Below, in pieces: positions 30,240 through 38,244 of a DNA stretch of 64,000 nt. The position numbers and the translations under genes were made by a program. The DNA lies in NCBI GenBank assembly GCA_002722175.1, contig PBKU01000030.1, positions 19,562 through 83,561 on the forward strand, in the 5' to 3' direction. The notes under the pieces are model-generated. The model saw only the letters and a list, made by a program, of their open reading frames with translations. It had not been told where the DNA came from and ran no database searches. Source of the stretch: Magnetovibrio sp. GTDB taxonomy: Bacteria > Pseudomonadota > Alphaproteobacteria > Rhodospirillales > Casp-alpha2. Every line of letters starts with the position of its first letter. Positions within the stretch are counted from its first letter, which is position 1.

Positions 30240-31229
30240 TCAATCGTTCTTGCTTCCCATATCCCTTACTTTTTCGGCTAAAAGGCAGAGAATTTCAAAC
30301 ATCATTGTAACACCAGTTAAGGCAGTTAGCCCAGTGTTATCGAACGGAGGGGACACCTCAACCACATCGCCTCCTACCAAATTCAATCCTGCCAATCCGC
30401 GTAACATTATTTGTGCATCAAAGGTTGTTAATCCTCCTATTTCAGGGGTCCCAGTACCGGGTGCATAGACGGGATCAAGCGCGTCAACATCAAAGCTAAT
30501 ATAGGTAGGTCCAACACCAACCACGCGCCTTGCTTCTTCGATTACCTTTTCGGGACCGAGTTCGTTGTATTCTTCTATATGAATGACCCGAATGCCTTGT
30601 GCGTTACCCCATTTTTGGTCGTCTACGCTATAAAGCCCCCCCCTAATTCCTATCTGAATTGTACGTTTAGGGTCTAGGTAACCCTCTTCAATTGCGCGAC
30701 GAAATGGAGTACCATGGGTATATTTAAAATCGCCAAAATACCGATCCCAGGTATCAGTGTGCGCATCAAAATGCACCATTCCAAGCTTGAAGGACCCAGA
30801 ATTCGTCAGTCCTTTCATAATAGGAAGTGTAATGAGATGATCTCCTCCTGCAGTCAATGGCATTATATTTGCCGCATAAATCGCGTGAAAAAATTTTTCA
30901 ATTAGATTAAGCGAATCCATCAGATCAACAGGATTTACTGGCGTGTCACCTAAATCAGCACAATTTGCATATTCGTAAGGCTTAGTAAAACTAACGTGAT
31001 GCGCATTTCGCATCATCGTAGATTGATCTCTCATCTGGCGGGGTCCATGTCTTGCGCCTGCCCGATTTGTTGTTCCCCCATCCCATGGTACACCAATAAG
31101 ACCTATATCAACTTCTCTAGATGCTCTCGCAAGGTCAACATTCGGCAACCGCATGAATGTAGGAATTCCTGCAAAACGGGGCAATACGTTCCCAGATACT
31201 GGCCTATAAAACTTGTCATTAGATGCCAT
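30240..31229 (-). CDS. Ureohydrolase (agmatinase/guanidino-acid hydrolase family)
   Basis: The protein has 329 residues. It is an Mn-dependent arginase-superfamily enzyme that removes urea from a guanidino compound. All metal ligands are visible: GGDHLITL (His), VHFDAHTDTWDRYFG (Asp-His-Asp) and SFDVDALDPVYAPGTGTPE (Asp-Asp). GGDHL replaces the more common GGDHS. The N-terminal extension before VDIGLIGVPWDGGT and the length fit agmatinase, guanidinobutyrase, guanidinopropionase and proclavaminate-amidinohydrolase-like enzymes, so the substrate is open. I chose the ATG with AAGGAG eight bases upstream (MASNDKFYRPV), 25 codons inside the longest frame. It heads a run with leuD-leuB-asd. Confidence 0.9.
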   Translation of the reverse strand: MASNDKFYRPVSGNVLPRFAGIPTFMRLPNVDLARASREVDIGLIGVPWDGGTTNRAGARHGPRQMRDQSTMMRNAHHVSFTKPYEYANCADLGDTPVNPVDLMDSLNLIEKFFHAIYAANIMPLTAGGDHLITLPIMKGLTNSGSFKLGMVHFDAHTDTWDRYFGDFKYTHGTPFRRAIEEGYLDPKRTIQIGIRGGLYSVDDQKWGNAQGIRVIHIEEYNELGPEKVIEEARRVVGVGPTYISFDVDALDPVYAPGTGTPEIGGLTTFDAQIMLRGLAGLNLVGGDVVEVSPPFDNTGLTALTGVTMMFEILCLLAEKVRDMGSKND

Positions 31230-31330
31230 GCAGATTGCTCCTTCAATAGCCTGAAAAAATACTATAATATATAGTATCTTTCCTAAACACTTATAAAGTA
31301 ACAAGATTTAAGGAAAGGCTCTACTAATAA

Positions 31331-32567
31331 TTGACAAACAATATTAATAGCAATGCTGATCGGTTATGGCGCAGCCTCATGGAAATAGCAAAGGTTGGTC
31401 CAACCGAGAATGGCGGGAACTTTAGACTTGCACTCTCCGACCTCGATAAATAAGCTCGTGACTTGTTTGTTGAATGTTGTGAGGACGCGGGTTGTTTAAT
31501 TTCTGTTGATGCGATAGGGAATATCTTTGTACGTCGACCGGGAAAAACCATACTCTGCCTAGCGTTATGGCTGGATCACATCTCGATACACAGCCAACTT
31601 GCGAGCGGTTTGATGACGTGTTAGGAGTTTTATCGGTTCTTGAGATAATCCGAACACTAAATGATAGAAACATTGAAACAAGTATTCCGATAGATGCTGT
31701 TTGCTGGATCAATGAGGAAGGTTCTCGCTTTGCCCCTTCTATGATGGGCTCTGATGTTCATACTGGAGTACTTGACCTTGATTCTATAAAGGCGTCCACT
31801 GATATTGATGGAAATTTACTTGCGCAAGAGCTTAGGCGGATTGGGTGCGCCAGTAAACAAGTACCCGGAGAGCAGAAAGCCCGTGCTTATTTTGAACTTC
31901 ATATTGCGCAAGGACCAATATTAGAACAAACCAACGCAACCATTAGTTTGGTTGCCAGCGCGCAAGGGCAACAGTGGCTTGAAATACACGTCACAGGGAC
32001 AGAAAGCCATGCAGGCCGCCTATGCCTCGACGCCGAGATGCTCTGGTCGGGGCTTCAAAAATTCTCCAAGAAGTAGATAGAGTCGGCCCCCACTTTGCAC
32101 CAAATGCGTGCACAACAGTAGGTATAATCAAGGCGTATCCCAACAGCCGGAATATGATTCCTGGATATGTTTTTCTTACAGTTGATTTACGTCACCCCAA
32201 GAATGGAATTCTCTCCAAAATGATCTCAACCTTAAAAACTTTCTGCTCTAGGCTCGCCGCTAGTGATAAACTAAAGATAAAAATAACTGGTTTAGTTAAT
32301 TTCCCAGCAGTTTCATTTAATAGTTCACGTATTGCGACCATCCGAGAAGGTGCCAAGCTTCTTAGCCTGCCGTATAAGAGCATCGTATCTGGCGCGGACC
32401 ATGACGCTGTCTATATGGCCCGAGTCAGACCTTCTGGAATAATCTTTATCCCATGCAAAGACGGTATTAGCTATAATGAAGTTGAAAGTGCTTCCTATGA
32501 CGATTGTGCATCTGGATGTAATGTTTTACTTCACGCCATTCTTCAACTGGCACAGCCGTCTCATTAA
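31331..32567 (+). pseudogene. Broken M20-family N-carbamoyl-amino-acid/allantoate amidohydrolase gene
   Basis: Homology to AmaB/AllC-type zinc hydrolases (about 410 residues) runs across three frames. A TTG at 31331 opens MTNNINSNADRLWRSLMEIA. This frame hits an in-frame TAA at 31451-31453 (DLDK-stop-ARDLF), where the family usually has a non-stop codon. After RRPGK the frame shifts by one base near the A-run 31543-31547, into LPSVMAGSHLDTQPT. It then continues through DAVCWINEEGSRFAPSMMGS and YFELHIAQGPILE to TGTESHAG. A second shift at about 32013-32017 leads into MPRRRDALVGASKIL, SGADHDAVYMARV and IFIPCKDGISYNE. At least three lesions make a functional product unlikely. It is divergent from the ureohydrolase. 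Confidence 0.85.
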
Positions 32568-32677
32568 AATTCAAAATTTTCTAGCATCTCGATCTCCTAC
32601 AGGACTCTTATAATACTCAAGGATCTCCTCATAGGATCGAGAAAGAAAGGCAAGTTTTTCAACACCTCCAAATAATC

Positions 32678-33550
32678 CTATTCTCTATCTCTATGAATCT
32701 GACTTGTCACGTCTGCAACCAATCCCAGTGCAAAAATCAAAGGAATTAATATAAGGCCCCCAACTCCCAAAAGAATAGCATTTTCTGACCCGACCAAAAC
32801 ACCATAGAAGATAGGAAACGACGACACACTCGTAAGGAAAAGACACAAAATGACAAATATTTTAATTGGGTTGTAGTAGTTTATTAATTGCACTATTTGC
32901 TGAAAAGTTCGTATCGAATCCCTGAACAAGCCAACTTTTGTCGACCCCAGACGGTCATAGTAGTCAATTGGACTAAAAACAACAAACTTACCACGAAACA
33001 TGTATACTAGTGTAATTGAAGTAGTAAAACTGAAGCGGTCTGAAAACCGATGAAAAAATAACATTGAGGTTTTGCGAGAAAATATTCGTAATCCGGAATT
33101 TATATCTTCTATAGATCGGCCCGCAGCAAATTCAACAAGGACCCTTAGGGCCCTTCGCAATCGAAATTTTAAACCAGAGCCTCGGTAAACTGAGCCAGTA
33201 CGTGCTCCTACAACCATATCGTAGCCTGCGTTATAAATTTCCAATAAACGAGGAATTTCGTTTATCGGATAAGTTCCATCCGCGTCAGAGATAGCAATTG
33301 CGTCAAATTTCGCCGCCTTGATGCCAGTTTTCAGGGCCTTGCCATACCCGATGTTATGAGGATGGTGTATAACTCTTATACCTTTAAGTTCTTCTAGTAT
33401 ATCACCTGTGCCATCTGATGACCCGTCGTTGACTACTATTATTTCAAATTTATCAATTGTTTCTGCCCCGGTTAACGCACCCTTCAGTGTTTCCACAGTT
33501 GCTTTTATTGCTGCGCCTTCGTTATAAGCTGGAATTACTACAGATAACAT
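32678..33550 (-). CDS. Family 2 glycosyltransferase with C-terminal membrane helices
   Basis: The protein has 290 residues. A GT-A fold of the dolichol-phosphate-mannose synthase/undecaprenyl-phosphate glycosyltransferase type is clear: MLSVVIPAYNEGAAIKATVE, IIVVNDGSSDGTGDILEEL, HNIGYGKALKTGIKAA and the DXD-like ISDADGTYP. Two hydrophobic segments near the C-terminus (about residues 230-250 and 255-280) anchor it to the inner membrane. Such enzymes usually load a sugar on a polyprenyl phosphate. The ATG at 33550 is preceded by AGGT. It is divergent from the radical-SAM gene and opens the accessory cluster. Confidence 0.92.
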   Translation of the reverse strand: MLSVVIPAYNEGAAIKATVETLKGALTGAETIDKFEIIVVNDGSSDGTGDILEELKGIRVIHHPHNIGYGKALKTGIKAAKFDAIAISDADGTYPINEIPRLLEIYNAGYDMVVGARTGSVYRGSGLKFRLRRALRVLVEFAAGRSIEDINSGLRIFSRKTSMLFFHRFSDRFSFTTSITLVYMFRGKFVVFSPIDYYDRLGSTKVGLFRDSIRTFQQIVQLINYYNPIKIFVILCLFLTSVSSFPIFYGVLVGSENAILLGVGGLILIPLIFALGLVADVTSQIHRDRE

Positions 33551-33738
33551 TTTAATACCTGCCAACTACAATCTCTTGCACAACTTTGTTACAATAATTA
33601 GCCTCTCAGCAAGGCGTTATCTTGAAATACGTTAATATAATTGTGGTAATATTGATAGTTTTTTATTATGTGTATAGTTCTTTCTATAGTAAGCATTCAT
33701 AGCGTCGATTTAGATATTAATTTGAAAAAATAAACTTA

Positions 33739-35283
33739 ATGGCCAGTATCCTGTTGATCAATCCTTCATACGAACCAAGTTATGGTGGTTCGAGGGCTTC
33801 AATTGTTAACCCAATAATGCCGACACTTGGGTTAGCAACCATCGCCGCCGTTGCTATCGAGAGAGGTCACAAAGTCGAAATTCTTGACTTGTCCTGGCGT
33901 CCATACAACCCGGCAATGGTTTTTGAGAGGCTTAAAAAAACAAAGCCAGATATTGTAGGTTTGACGGGAACAACTCCTCTCATGAACCAAGTTAGGGATA
34001 TTTCTGTTATAGTCAAAGATGTTTCAAAAGATATATTGTTAATTGCCGGCGGAGCACACCCGTCTGCCCTGCCGGAAGAAACTTTGCGAGAATCCCTAAT
34101 TGACATAATTTGTGTTGGGGAAGCTGACTATTCGTTCTCTGACCTATGCGATGGAGCACATCCATCTGCAGTAAACGGTATTTACTATCGGGATGGAGAA
34201 AACGTTTTATCTACAGACTTAAGGCTCCCTATAAATAATCTTGATGATTTACCTTTACCCGCCTGGGAATTATATAACCCTGAAGACTACCGGAAAATCT
34301 CCCGGCTTCTATGCAAAGCCCCGCCCTTGACTATGGCAGAATTTTCTAGAGGTTGTGTGTTCACATGTGATTTTTGTGCAAGCAAGATAACCCTTGCAAA
34401 GGGATATAGAAAAAAATCCCCTAAGCGTTGCGCAGAAGAAGTCACAAAAATGAAGACGCTCGGCTTTAACGAGTTTATGCTTGCTGACGATATTTTTACT
34501 TCAAATCAAAATTGGGCTGTTGAGGTATGTGAAGAAATCTTAAAAAAAGACCTAAAAATGGCATGGAGTTGCACTAATGGCATCAGAGTGGAGAGTGCTG
34601 ATGACAACCTGTTCAATGCCATGCACAAAGCTGGCTGTTATCGCGTATCGTTTGGATTTGAATCAGGTAACGACAAGGTATTGGAAATGTTTGGAAAAGG
34701 GGGACGGGCAAACATTGAGCAAGGGAAAAGTGCGGTTATAAAGGCCCGAAAAGCTGGATTGGATACTAGCGGCTTTTTTCTGTTAGGCTTGTCCCCTGAC
34801 ACCGAGGACACCATGAAAGATACCATTAATTACGCTCGCGCCTTACCACTAGATATGATAAAGTTTGGTATTACCATAGCATTCCCTGGAACTAAAATGT
34901 TTAACGATTATGTGCGTAATCATTTAATACGGTCCTATAATTGGGACGACTATTTTATTTATACTGACGAACCGTTATTTGCGCACAAGAATCTTACATA
35001 TAAAACAATAAAAAAATATACTGAGCTAGCATACCGTCGCGCTATCTTAACAAACCCTGGCTTTATTCTTAGGCGAATTATTCGCGGTATAAGAACTAAT
35101 GAATTTTTTTGGGATGTATTTTATGGCATAAAATTTTTTTTCATGCCATCTGTCACTGAAAAGGTGGATAGCAACTATCATTCTGCGGATCGCTGGCCTC
35201 AACATGACTTTGAAACCTTTCCGCCAAAACCAGCAAAGTACCAGACAGTGAGAAAGCAAAAAACTACTGTAAAAGCAGCATGA
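33739..35283 (+). CDS. B12-binding-domain radical SAM protein
   Basis: The protein has 514 residues. The N-terminal cobalamin-binding-like domain (residues 1-140) has ILLINPSYEPSYGG, LGLATIAAVAIERGHKVEIL, IVGLTGTTPLMNQV and AGGAHPSALPEETL. The radical SAM core follows, with the [4Fe-4S] motif RGCVFTCDFCASK (Cys 206, 210, 213), ADDIFTSNQNWA and FGFESGNDKVLEMFGKGG. The C-terminal part has IAFPGTKMFNDYV and a hydrophobic stretch. The family includes methyltransferases and cyclases (e.g. HpnJ, BchE-like). The substrate is unknown. Not coupled to either neighbour; no strong Shine-Dalgarno before the ATG. Confidence 0.9.
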   Translation: MASILLINPSYEPSYGGSRASIVNPIMPTLGLATIAAVAIERGHKVEILDLSWRPYNPAMVFERLKKTKPDIVGLTGTTPLMNQVRDISVIVKDVSKDILLIAGGAHPSALPEETLRESLIDIICVGEADYSFSDLCDGAHPSAVNGIYYRDGENVLSTDLRLPINNLDDLPLPAWELYNPEDYRKISRLLCKAPPLTMAEFSRGCVFTCDFCASKITLAKGYRKKSPKRCAEEVTKMKTLGFNEFMLADDIFTSNQNWAVEVCEEILKKDLKMAWSCTNGIRVESADDNLFNAMHKAGCYRVSFGFESGNDKVLEMFGKGGRANIEQGKSAVIKARKAGLDTSGFFLLGLSPDTEDTMKDTINYARALPLDMIKFGITIAFPGTKMFNDYVRNHLIRSYNWDDYFIYTDEPLFAHKNLTYKTIKKYTELAYRRAILTNPGFILRRIIRGIRTNEFFWDVFYGIKFFFMPSVTEKVDSNYHSADRWPQHDFETFPPKPAKYQTVRKQKTTVKAA

Positions 35284-35365
35284 TATGAATTGTATTCAGC
35301 AATCACCTGACCAAGATAGACTTATCATTTTTTAGCAGTCCGAACATTAATCTTTTGTTGAAATA

Positions 35366-36937
35366 CTAACCTGTCTGTCTTGCAATGTGTTCTGCTATAC
35401 GGTTTGCATTCGCCATAATCGTGAATGTCAAATGTTTTGCGGGCAGAGTATTTAAGATCGACCCATCAACAACAAACAAATTGTGGTGACCATAAACTTC
35501 CCCTTTTGTCGATACCTCTTTTCCCATTGGCAAACTGCCCGCGTAGTGGGCATCCGCACCGGGGGACAACAACGATAATGAACCTGGGAGTAGATAACTT
35601 CCCAGTTTTCTCATATGCTTTGTAATTTTTTTAATTTGCCGATGGGCTAGCAATTCAAAGTCTTCCGCAAAATTACCTTCTATTTTTAAAATCGTTTTAC
35701 CGTTTTTAGTTTTTTCCAGATGAAGTTCGTTTTTACTAAAACACCCCGGAAAATATATCAGACCTAACTGCAACGCCGACTGCAAAGCACCTAAAATCGC
35801 CAACCCACCGGGAACGCTGAAGGGCATATATGCAGCTAAGTCAGGCAAAGGAACATGAACGGCATCGGAAAGTATTCCGACAAACCCTTCATCAGATTCT
35901 TTCTTTTTCCCAACTATTTTTAACTGTGGCATCGAATAATGATCTTCTGGAACCTGGTAACCTATTCGGCCGCGTAAAAAAAACGCGCATTGAAAAGTTG
36001 GATTTGTCAATATCGGTAATCGCTGAAAAAATCGACTTTGAAGCTTTAAAATTAACTTTGTTGATGTAACTGCACCAGCAGCCAAAATTAATATGGAGCT
36101 TTCAACCAATTTACATTCAGCTTTGGAATTTCTACAATGAATCTCCCATCCTGTGCCCTTTGGAACGAGCATTTCAACGCAATGATCTTCTACAAGCCTA
36201 AAATTACTAAAAGCTTTGAGGCACTCTAATTCATCACTACTATTATATGCGGCTCCGTTTTTACACCCAAAAAAACAAGAGCCCCCCAAAGAGCAACCAC
36301 TGCGTTTTCCCATTTTTTGGCTAAGAACAGCCTTATGGGTGCATCCTATTCTAATCTCTTCTTTCGATTCCTTTAGATGACGATCCAACAATATTTTCAT
36401 GTTAGCAGAAAGAGGAAGATTAGTCTGAAGGTCAATAGTCGAATCAGGCAATAAAAAGTCACTGTCAAAAACGCCACTGAACCCAATTCGCTCTGCTACA
36501 GATTTGTACGAAGGACCTAGATCTGAAAGATTAATCTCCCAATCGACAAGATCATAATCATCAAATTGATCAACAACACAACCCCAGAAGTTAGACAAAC
36601 CACCTCGACCGTGAACACCTATCAGGGAAAAATTACTAGAAGACACATTATTTCTCCGCTTATACGATTCCACTTGTTTGACATTACCTGTTGATCGAAT
36701 CTTTGGTGATACCCCAAATGCTAAATCAAGACATGAAAGGTCATTGCCTAATATTTCTCTTCCTGAACGGTTTTTCTGCTGACGGTGTTGAAACAGTTTC
36801 AAACAAGGGTGATCGCGTAAAACTAGCGGCTCAGAACCTGCTTCGAGCATAAGAACATCATGTCCAGCCTCTACTAATGGCCACGCTGCACTTACTCCTG
36901 CAGGTCCACTCCCCACGATTACAATTTTTTTTACCAT
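35366..36937 (-). CDS. GMC-family FAD-dependent oxidoreductase
   Basis: The protein has 523 residues. The N-terminal FAD fold is IVIVGSGPAGVSAAWPLVEAG with an acidic Glu at LMLEAGS. The C-terminal GMC signature is in HYAGSLPMGK and LFVVDGSILNTLPAKHLTF, followed by TIMANANRIAEHI. A cysteine-rich loop, GCSLGGSCFFGCKNGAAY (Cys 215, 221, 225), resembles the Cys-bearing loop of a subset of GMC and cholesterol-oxidase-like enzymes. Members oxidise alcohols such as sugars, sterols and choline. The ATG overlaps the stop of the epimerase by one base (TAATG), so it is the third gene of an asnB-epimerase-GMC operon. Confidence 0.9.
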   Translation of the reverse strand: MVKKIVIVGSGPAGVSAAWPLVEAGHDVLMLEAGSEPLVLRDHPCLKLFQHRQQKNRSGREILGNDLSCLDLAFGVSPKIRSTGNVKQVESYKRRNNVSSSNFSLIGVHGRGGLSNFWGCVVDQFDDYDLVDWEINLSDLGPSYKSVAERIGFSGVFDSDFLLPDSTIDLQTNLPLSANMKILLDRHLKESKEEIRIGCTHKAVLSQKMGKRSGCSLGGSCFFGCKNGAAYNSSDELECLKAFSNFRLVEDHCVEMLVPKGTGWEIHCRNSKAECKLVESSILILAAGAVTSTKLILKLQSRFFQRLPILTNPTFQCAFFLRGRIGYQVPEDHYSMPQLKIVGKKKESDEGFVGILSDAVHVPLPDLAAYMPFSVPGGLAILGALQSALQLGLIYFPGCFSKNELHLEKTKNGKTILKIEGNFAEDFELLAHRQIKKITKHMRKLGSYLLPGSLSLLSPGADAHYAGSLPMGKEVSTKGEVYGHHNLFVVDGSILNTLPAKHLTFTIMANANRIAEHIARQTG

Positions 36938-38229
36938 TATCGTCGCTGAGCTAAATAACGCATTATCATAACAACCCCCTCTATGAGGCTTACGAAAACA
37001 ACCTTCAATAATAACATAGCAGATAAACGTTTCTCCAATAATACATAAGATTTTTCTGGTGGGGCATAGGCATCATGAATTAATGCAGCAACCTGGATAC
37101 GGCCAGCTAAACCACTAAATGACCGCTCGATCGACTTCCCCGATTCAATGAAACGAATCAAGCTTGGATACTTTAAAAAAATAAATGGAAGATATGCAGC
37201 TACGTTGTCAAAGTTTTTTTCAATTGCTTCTGCATATGCTCTTAGACTTGAAAGGTTTACGAATCCTTTTCCAACATAATACAGCAATGCAGCACCTTCT
37301 AATAAAATCGCCCTTTTGTGACTCTTGCTAGATAGCGCCAACCCTTTTTCAAACTTGTTTACTCTCAACCTAATTTCGTTTAGTCCCTCGCTAGTTTCAA
37401 AAACAGGTGCTCCTTTTAGCCCCATGATTCTTTCTTTATCTATCTGGGGAAAAAAAGGAAGTTTGTTTGTAATTTTAACGCCAACCAATGCTAGTGAAAG
37501 GGGTACTGGAACTAGAATTATTGATCTACCATGATGTATCCTTGCTAACTTAGTCAAAAAATCTCCAAACAAGACCGGGTTTTCGCTAGCTAAACCAAAA
37601 ATTTTCTGACGTGAATTTTTTAGAATCGCTACTTTGATTAATCCAATCGCCACCTCATCTATCCTTATTGGTTGTACCTTTTTCTTTATTCCAATCATCG
37701 GAAGAATGAAATTTTTTGATACCAAATTATTTAGAGTATTCCATTGACCTGACTCTTTTCCTCCGTAAACTAAGCCGATCCGAGCAACTACCTCGTTACG
37801 GCCTTTTAAAAGTTTTTCCGTTTGATACTTAACACGCCCGTACTGATTTAGAGCATCCTCTTGAGCTGAAATGCTTGAACAGAAAATAAAGCGCTTTACC
37901 CCATTTTTCCGTGCTGCTTCAACTAACAGTTTTGACCCGATATAGTTCTCATCAAATCTATCAGAGCGATCTATATCCCACTGATGCGCTAAGTGAATCA
38001 CCACGTCAACAGCGGAACAGTTTTCTGAGCCAAGAAACACCTTATCCGGAATCTGTGATCCGAGCGACCAAGGAAAGAAACGAACCGAACTTTTTTCTAA
38101 GTTTTGTGGAATAGAACGCCCAATAACCGTTAACTTTGCTCCGCGCGAGACCAGCTTCTCTAGAAGAGCCGACCCAATATAACCTGACGCCCCAGTAATC
38201 AGAAAATGATAAGTTGTCAAATCTTTCAA
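36937..38229 (-). CDS. SDR-family NAD-dependent epimerase/dehydratase with unknown C-terminal extension
   Basis: The protein has 430 residues. The N-terminal Rossmann fold FLITGASGYIGSALLEKLVSRG, the acidic VIHLAHQWDIDRSD segment, FIFCSSISAQEDALNQYGRVKYQTE (Ser and Tyr-x-x-x-Lys catalytic pair) and VARIGLVYGGKESG mark an extended short-chain dehydrogenase. The SDR part ends near residue 290. About 130 further residues follow, with hydrophobic and aromatic stretches (GAALLYYVGKGFVNLSSL, VAAYLPFIFLKYPSLIRFIE, LLLKVVFVSLIEGVVMIMRYL) that I do not recognise. The last may be a membrane helix. It lies 15 bases after asnB and overlaps the GMC gene. Confidence 0.88.
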   Translation of the reverse strand: MKDLTTYHFLITGASGYIGSALLEKLVSRGAKLTVIGRSIPQNLEKSSVRFFPWSLGSQIPDKVFLGSENCSAVDVVIHLAHQWDIDRSDRFDENYIGSKLLVEAARKNGVKRFIFCSSISAQEDALNQYGRVKYQTEKLLKGRNEVVARIGLVYGGKESGQWNTLNNLVSKNFILPMIGIKKKVQPIRIDEVAIGLIKVAILKNSRQKIFGLASENPVLFGDFLTKLARIHHGRSIILVPVPLSLALVGVKITNKLPFFPQIDKERIMGLKGAPVFETSEGLNEIRLRVNKFEKGLALSSKSHKRAILLEGAALLYYVGKGFVNLSSLRAYAEAIEKNFDNVAAYLPFIFLKYPSLIRFIESGKSIERSFSGLAGRIQVAALIHDAYAPPEKSYVLLEKRLSAMLLLKVVFVSLIEGVVMIMRYLAQRR

Positions 38230-38244
38230 AAGAAGCCTCAGCTC

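Noticed and set aside
31451..31453. TAA read as an amino acid (alternative genetic code)
   Set aside because: Many intact genes here end in TAA, and the same gene also has frameshifts, so mutation is the simpler reading.
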